From assembly GCA_016125095.1 (NCBI GenBank), contig WGMK01000015.1:248001-312000 (forward strand): a stretch of 64,000 nt of DNA, read 5' to 3'. This DNA is from Candidatus Hydrogenedens sp. Lineage in GTDB: Bacteria > Hydrogenedentota > Hydrogenedentia > Hydrogenedentales > JAEUWI01. Positions within the stretch are counted from its first letter, which is position 1; each line of letters begins with the position of its first letter. Under the pieces are notes generated by a model. That model searched no databases, was not told where the DNA came from, and saw only the letters and a list, made by a program, of their open reading frames with translations. This document shows, one piece after another, positions 61,704 to 64,000 of the stretch. Both the position numbers and the translations under genes were made by a program.

Positions 61704-64000
61704 ATGCCGCTGAGCCCCTCGGGGCGCCACAAGGTATTGCGCAGTCTCGGCGGCACGGTGCCCTTGGGCGGCGTGGGCGCGGGGTGCATCGAGTTCGGTG
61801 CCGATTCGCGGCCGGTCACCCTGAGCATCTTCAACAACCGCGCCCCGGAAACCGTGGTGCCCGCCTCGGCCAACACCTTTATGGCCGTGCGCTACGAGCA
61901 GGAAGGCGTGCCGCAGTGCGTGGCGCTGCAACGCGCCGGCGCGGACGAGGCCGAATCGGATACCCCCCTGCCCTGCGTGCCCAAAGAAGCCTTCGAGTGC
62001 CACGGCATCTTCCCCATGCTGCACTTTTCCGCGCACGCCGAGCCGCTGCCGGTGGTGCTGGTGTGGACGTATTTCTCGCCGGTGATTCCCTTCGACCACG
62101 AGGCCTCGCTGATGCCCGCGGTGCTGGCAGGCGTGCGCATACGCAATCGCACCTCGAAGCCCATGCGCGTGTCGGCGCTGCTGCATTGGGAAAACTACGC
62201 CAGCCCCGGCACCGGCCGCGCGCCGAGCGGCAAGACGCGCTTCGCGCTGATCGATGAAGAAGATCCGCTGGCCTCGGTGCGCGATACCCAGCGCGCGGAG
62301 CCGCCCAACACGCTTCTGTTCGAACGTAGCGATATCTGTGCAGGCGGCGAGGTCGCCATTGCCGCACGCACGGCGGACGATACCGAAATCTCGCTGGGTG
62401 CCTACGCCGCGGGCGAGGAGCAGGAGGCGCTGAACTTCTGGCAGACTTTCGTGTCGATGGGCCGAGTGCCCGTGGGACGCGCCGGCGGCATCGGAGCGCA
62501 CTTCGGCGCCGTGTGTGCCTCGTTCGAGCTCGGTCCCAAGCAGGAACGCTCGGTCGACTTCGTGCTGTCGTGGCATTTTGCCGAATGCGCCGCGGGCGGT
62601 AAGCATGTGGGCGCGGGTTACGCCGTGCTGCTGGGCTCCTGCGAGGCCGTGGCGTGGCGGGCGCTGCGACATGCCGGGTACTACCACCAGTCCGTGGCGG
62701 ATTGGCAAAAGCGCCTGACTAGCTCCACCCTGCCGAAGTGGCTGGTCAAGGAACTCATCAACAGCGCGCGGGTGTTCGTGCGGCAAGGCCTGTACACCGG
62801 CGACGGGCGCTTCGCCCTGCAACGCGACTGGGCCGACCCGGCGGCAGGAGAAGTGGCCGATCGGGTCTACAACTCGCTGGGCACGCTGCTATTCTTCCCG
62901 CGCTTCGAGGAGGAAGAACTGAGCAAACTGGTACGTGCGCGGGATACGGGTCAGCCCGGCGCTATATGCGCGCGGCTTGGGCGGCTCGACGCCCACACCC
63001 CAGAATTCGGCGGCGAGCCCGCGATGCTGCTTGCCGCGAACCTAGTCATTTCCGCGTTCCGCAACCACCGCATGACCGGCAGCCTCGTGCGGATTCAGAA
63101 GCTGTATCCCTTCCTGCGCGACATGGTGCGTACGGTGCTGCAGCAAGACGAGAACGGCGACGGCATTCCCGATGCCCCAGAAACTTCGGCCCATGCGTGC
63201 AGCTTGTGGGTGCTCGCGCTCGGCTGCTATGCGAAGCTGGCCGAGGAACGCGACGACAAAATCGAGGCCGAGCGTTTCCGCGATACGTTCCGCCGCGCGC
63301 AGGCGGCATTCGAGCTGCGCTTCTGGGACGAAGGCGCGACGTGCTACCGCGAGCATGATGCTACCGGGCCGGAGCGGCCGGATGCCGCCTCCCGCTACGG
63401 AGCGCTGGCTGGGCAATGGCTGTCGGATTCGCTCGGATTAGGGAACCTCTTCGCCGCAGCGCGCATCGCCTCGAGCCTTGAAGTGCTTTACAAGCGCCTT
63501 CTCGTCGACCTGGACCGCGATCCAAAGCTATTGCTTGCGACACCCGATCTGCTGAACTACACCCTGGCGCACGCCGGGTGCCTGCTGATTCAGCGCGGCC
63601 GCGCCCGCGAGGGCCTCGAGGTGATTCAGCGGCTGGTGCTTGCGGCGGAATCGAGCACCGAACCACGGCCGCAGCGCAGCAGCGCGCTCGCCGTGTGGCA
63701 CGTGCTGCAGGCAGTCACAGGAGTACATCTCGACATGGCGTCGGGCCAGATCCGCGTGATTCCGAATCTGCCGGCGCAGGTCGACTACATCAGTTCGCCC
63801 GTGTTTACGCCGGTGTGCCTCGCGTGGCTCAAGTACAAGGTCGAGTACGCCCCGGCCTATCGGCAGCGGCTTCACCTCGCCTTCGACAGCCCCACCAACC
63901 TGAAGACGGTGCTGCTGCGGATACCGGGCGACATCACCGCGATAGACGTGGTGTGCGAAGTGCCGGAGGGACGCGTCGGCTGCCAGGCGGCGCTGCGCCC
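61704..64000 (+). CDS. GH116/GBA2-like glycosidase (5' part; runs off the right edge)
   Basis: 765 complete codons plus two bases of a continuing frame. The N-terminal SLGGTVPLGGVGAGCIEFG resembles DUF608/GH116 proteins (GBA2-type beta-glucosidase). Later come DWADPAAGEVADRVYNSLG and QQDENGDGIPDAPETSAHAC. Canonical enzymes have TYD-type acid/base and upstream Glu regions between these; both look shortened here, so catalysis is doubtful. The start at ATG 61704 is chosen over TTG 61671 because no site favours the latter. Confidence 0.75.
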   Translation, partial: MPLSPSGRHKVLRSLGGTVPLGGVGAGCIEFGADSRPVTLSIFNNRAPETVVPASANTFMAVRYEQEGVPQCVALQRAGADEAESDTPLPCVPKEAFECHGIFPMLHFSAHAEPLPVVLVWTYFSPVIPFDHEASLMPAVLAGVRIRNRTSKPMRVSALLHWENYASPGTGRAPSGKTRFALIDEEDPLASVRDTQRAEPPNTLLFERSDICAGGEVAIAARTADDTEISLGAYAAGEEQEALNFWQTFVSMGRVPVGRAGGIGAHFGAVCASFELGPKQERSVDFVLSWHFAECAAGGKHVGAGYAVLLGSCEAVAWRALRHAGYYHQSVADWQKRLTSSTLPKWLVKELINSARVFVRQGLYTGDGRFALQRDWADPAAGEVADRVYNSLGTLLFFPRFEEEELSKLVRARDTGQPGAICARLGRLDAHTPEFGGEPAMLLAANLVISAFRNHRMTGSLVRIQKLYPFLRDMVRTVLQQDENGDGIPDAPETSAHACSLWVLALGCYAKLAEERDDKIEAERFRDTFRRAQAAFELRFWDEGATCYREHDATGPERPDAASRYGALAGQWLSDSLGLGNLFAAARIASSLEVLYKRLLVDLDRDPKLLLATPDLLNYTLAHAGCLLIQRGRAREGLEVIQRLVLAAESSTEPRPQRSSALAVWHVLQAVTGVHLDMASGQIRVIPNLPAQVDYISSPVFTPVCLAWLKYKVEYAPAYRQRLHLAFDSPTNLKTVLLRIPGDITAIDVVCEVPEGRVGCQAALR

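Overview
The window is a GC-rich, gene-dense piece of a diderm bacterial chromosome. It has lipoproteins with lipoboxes, Tat-type signals, signal peptidase I, a bactofilin and a periplasmic M23 peptidase. Two Tat-exported Gfo/Idh/MocA oxidoreductases, a pyrophosphate-type phosphofructokinase, pyruvate:ferredoxin oxidoreductase, a yeast/Bacteroidetes-like ketol-acid reductoisomerase and an NRAMP-like transporter suggest a PVC- or Hydrogenedentes-like lineage. That placement is inference from gene content; no rRNA gene is present. I saw no phage genes and no tRNA.

Left part (1-11.9 kb): gyrB and gyrA lie on the minus strand, and a nucleotidyltransferase/HEPN toxin-antitoxin-like pair sits between them. 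Divergent from gyrB are a secreted beta-helix/PKD protein and a coupled set: a fusion of an NRAMP-like transporter to a flavin transferase (ApbE), a Tat oxidoreductase and a YceI-like lipoprotein. From 11.98 to 13.82 kb an array of seven three-hairpin repeats surrounds an IS200-like (RAYT) transposase gene.

13.8-24.8 kb: a long minus-strand operon runs from PPi-phosphofructokinase through two hotdog proteins, a Tat oxidoreductase, a 34-residue membrane protein and a HEAT-repeat protein to a phosphodiesterase. Beyond it are a PAS protein with a degenerate kinase core, a membrane protein, RNase D and an SGNH hydrolase. 24.8-36.2 kb: MATE exporter, UDP-glucose dehydrogenase, hybrid histidine kinase, MetY, a gluconolactonase-like protein, IlvC and a PP2C phosphatase. 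36.2-49 kb: pyruvate:ferredoxin oxidoreductase with a DHODH-like partner, an ECF sigma/anti-sigma/envelope-protein operon, lipoproteins, a two-domain signal peptidase I and a metallophosphoesterase.

49-64 kb: a second, related three-hairpin repeat array, a polytopic membrane protein and thioredoxin reductase. Next comes a minus-strand operon of three tiny paralogous hydrophobic peptides (52854-53226) with its own promoter, ribosome sites and terminator. Then a YkgJ-type protein, M23 peptidase plus bactofilin, MnmA, a Ski2-like helicase whose C-terminal winged helix is cut by an in-frame stop, an HU-like protein, TsaB-RimI and the start of a GH116-like glycosidase. The mini-peptide operon is the strongest candidate for an undescribed system. 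The HEPN/NT pair inside gyrBA, the NRAMP-ApbE fusion and the two related repeat families come next.
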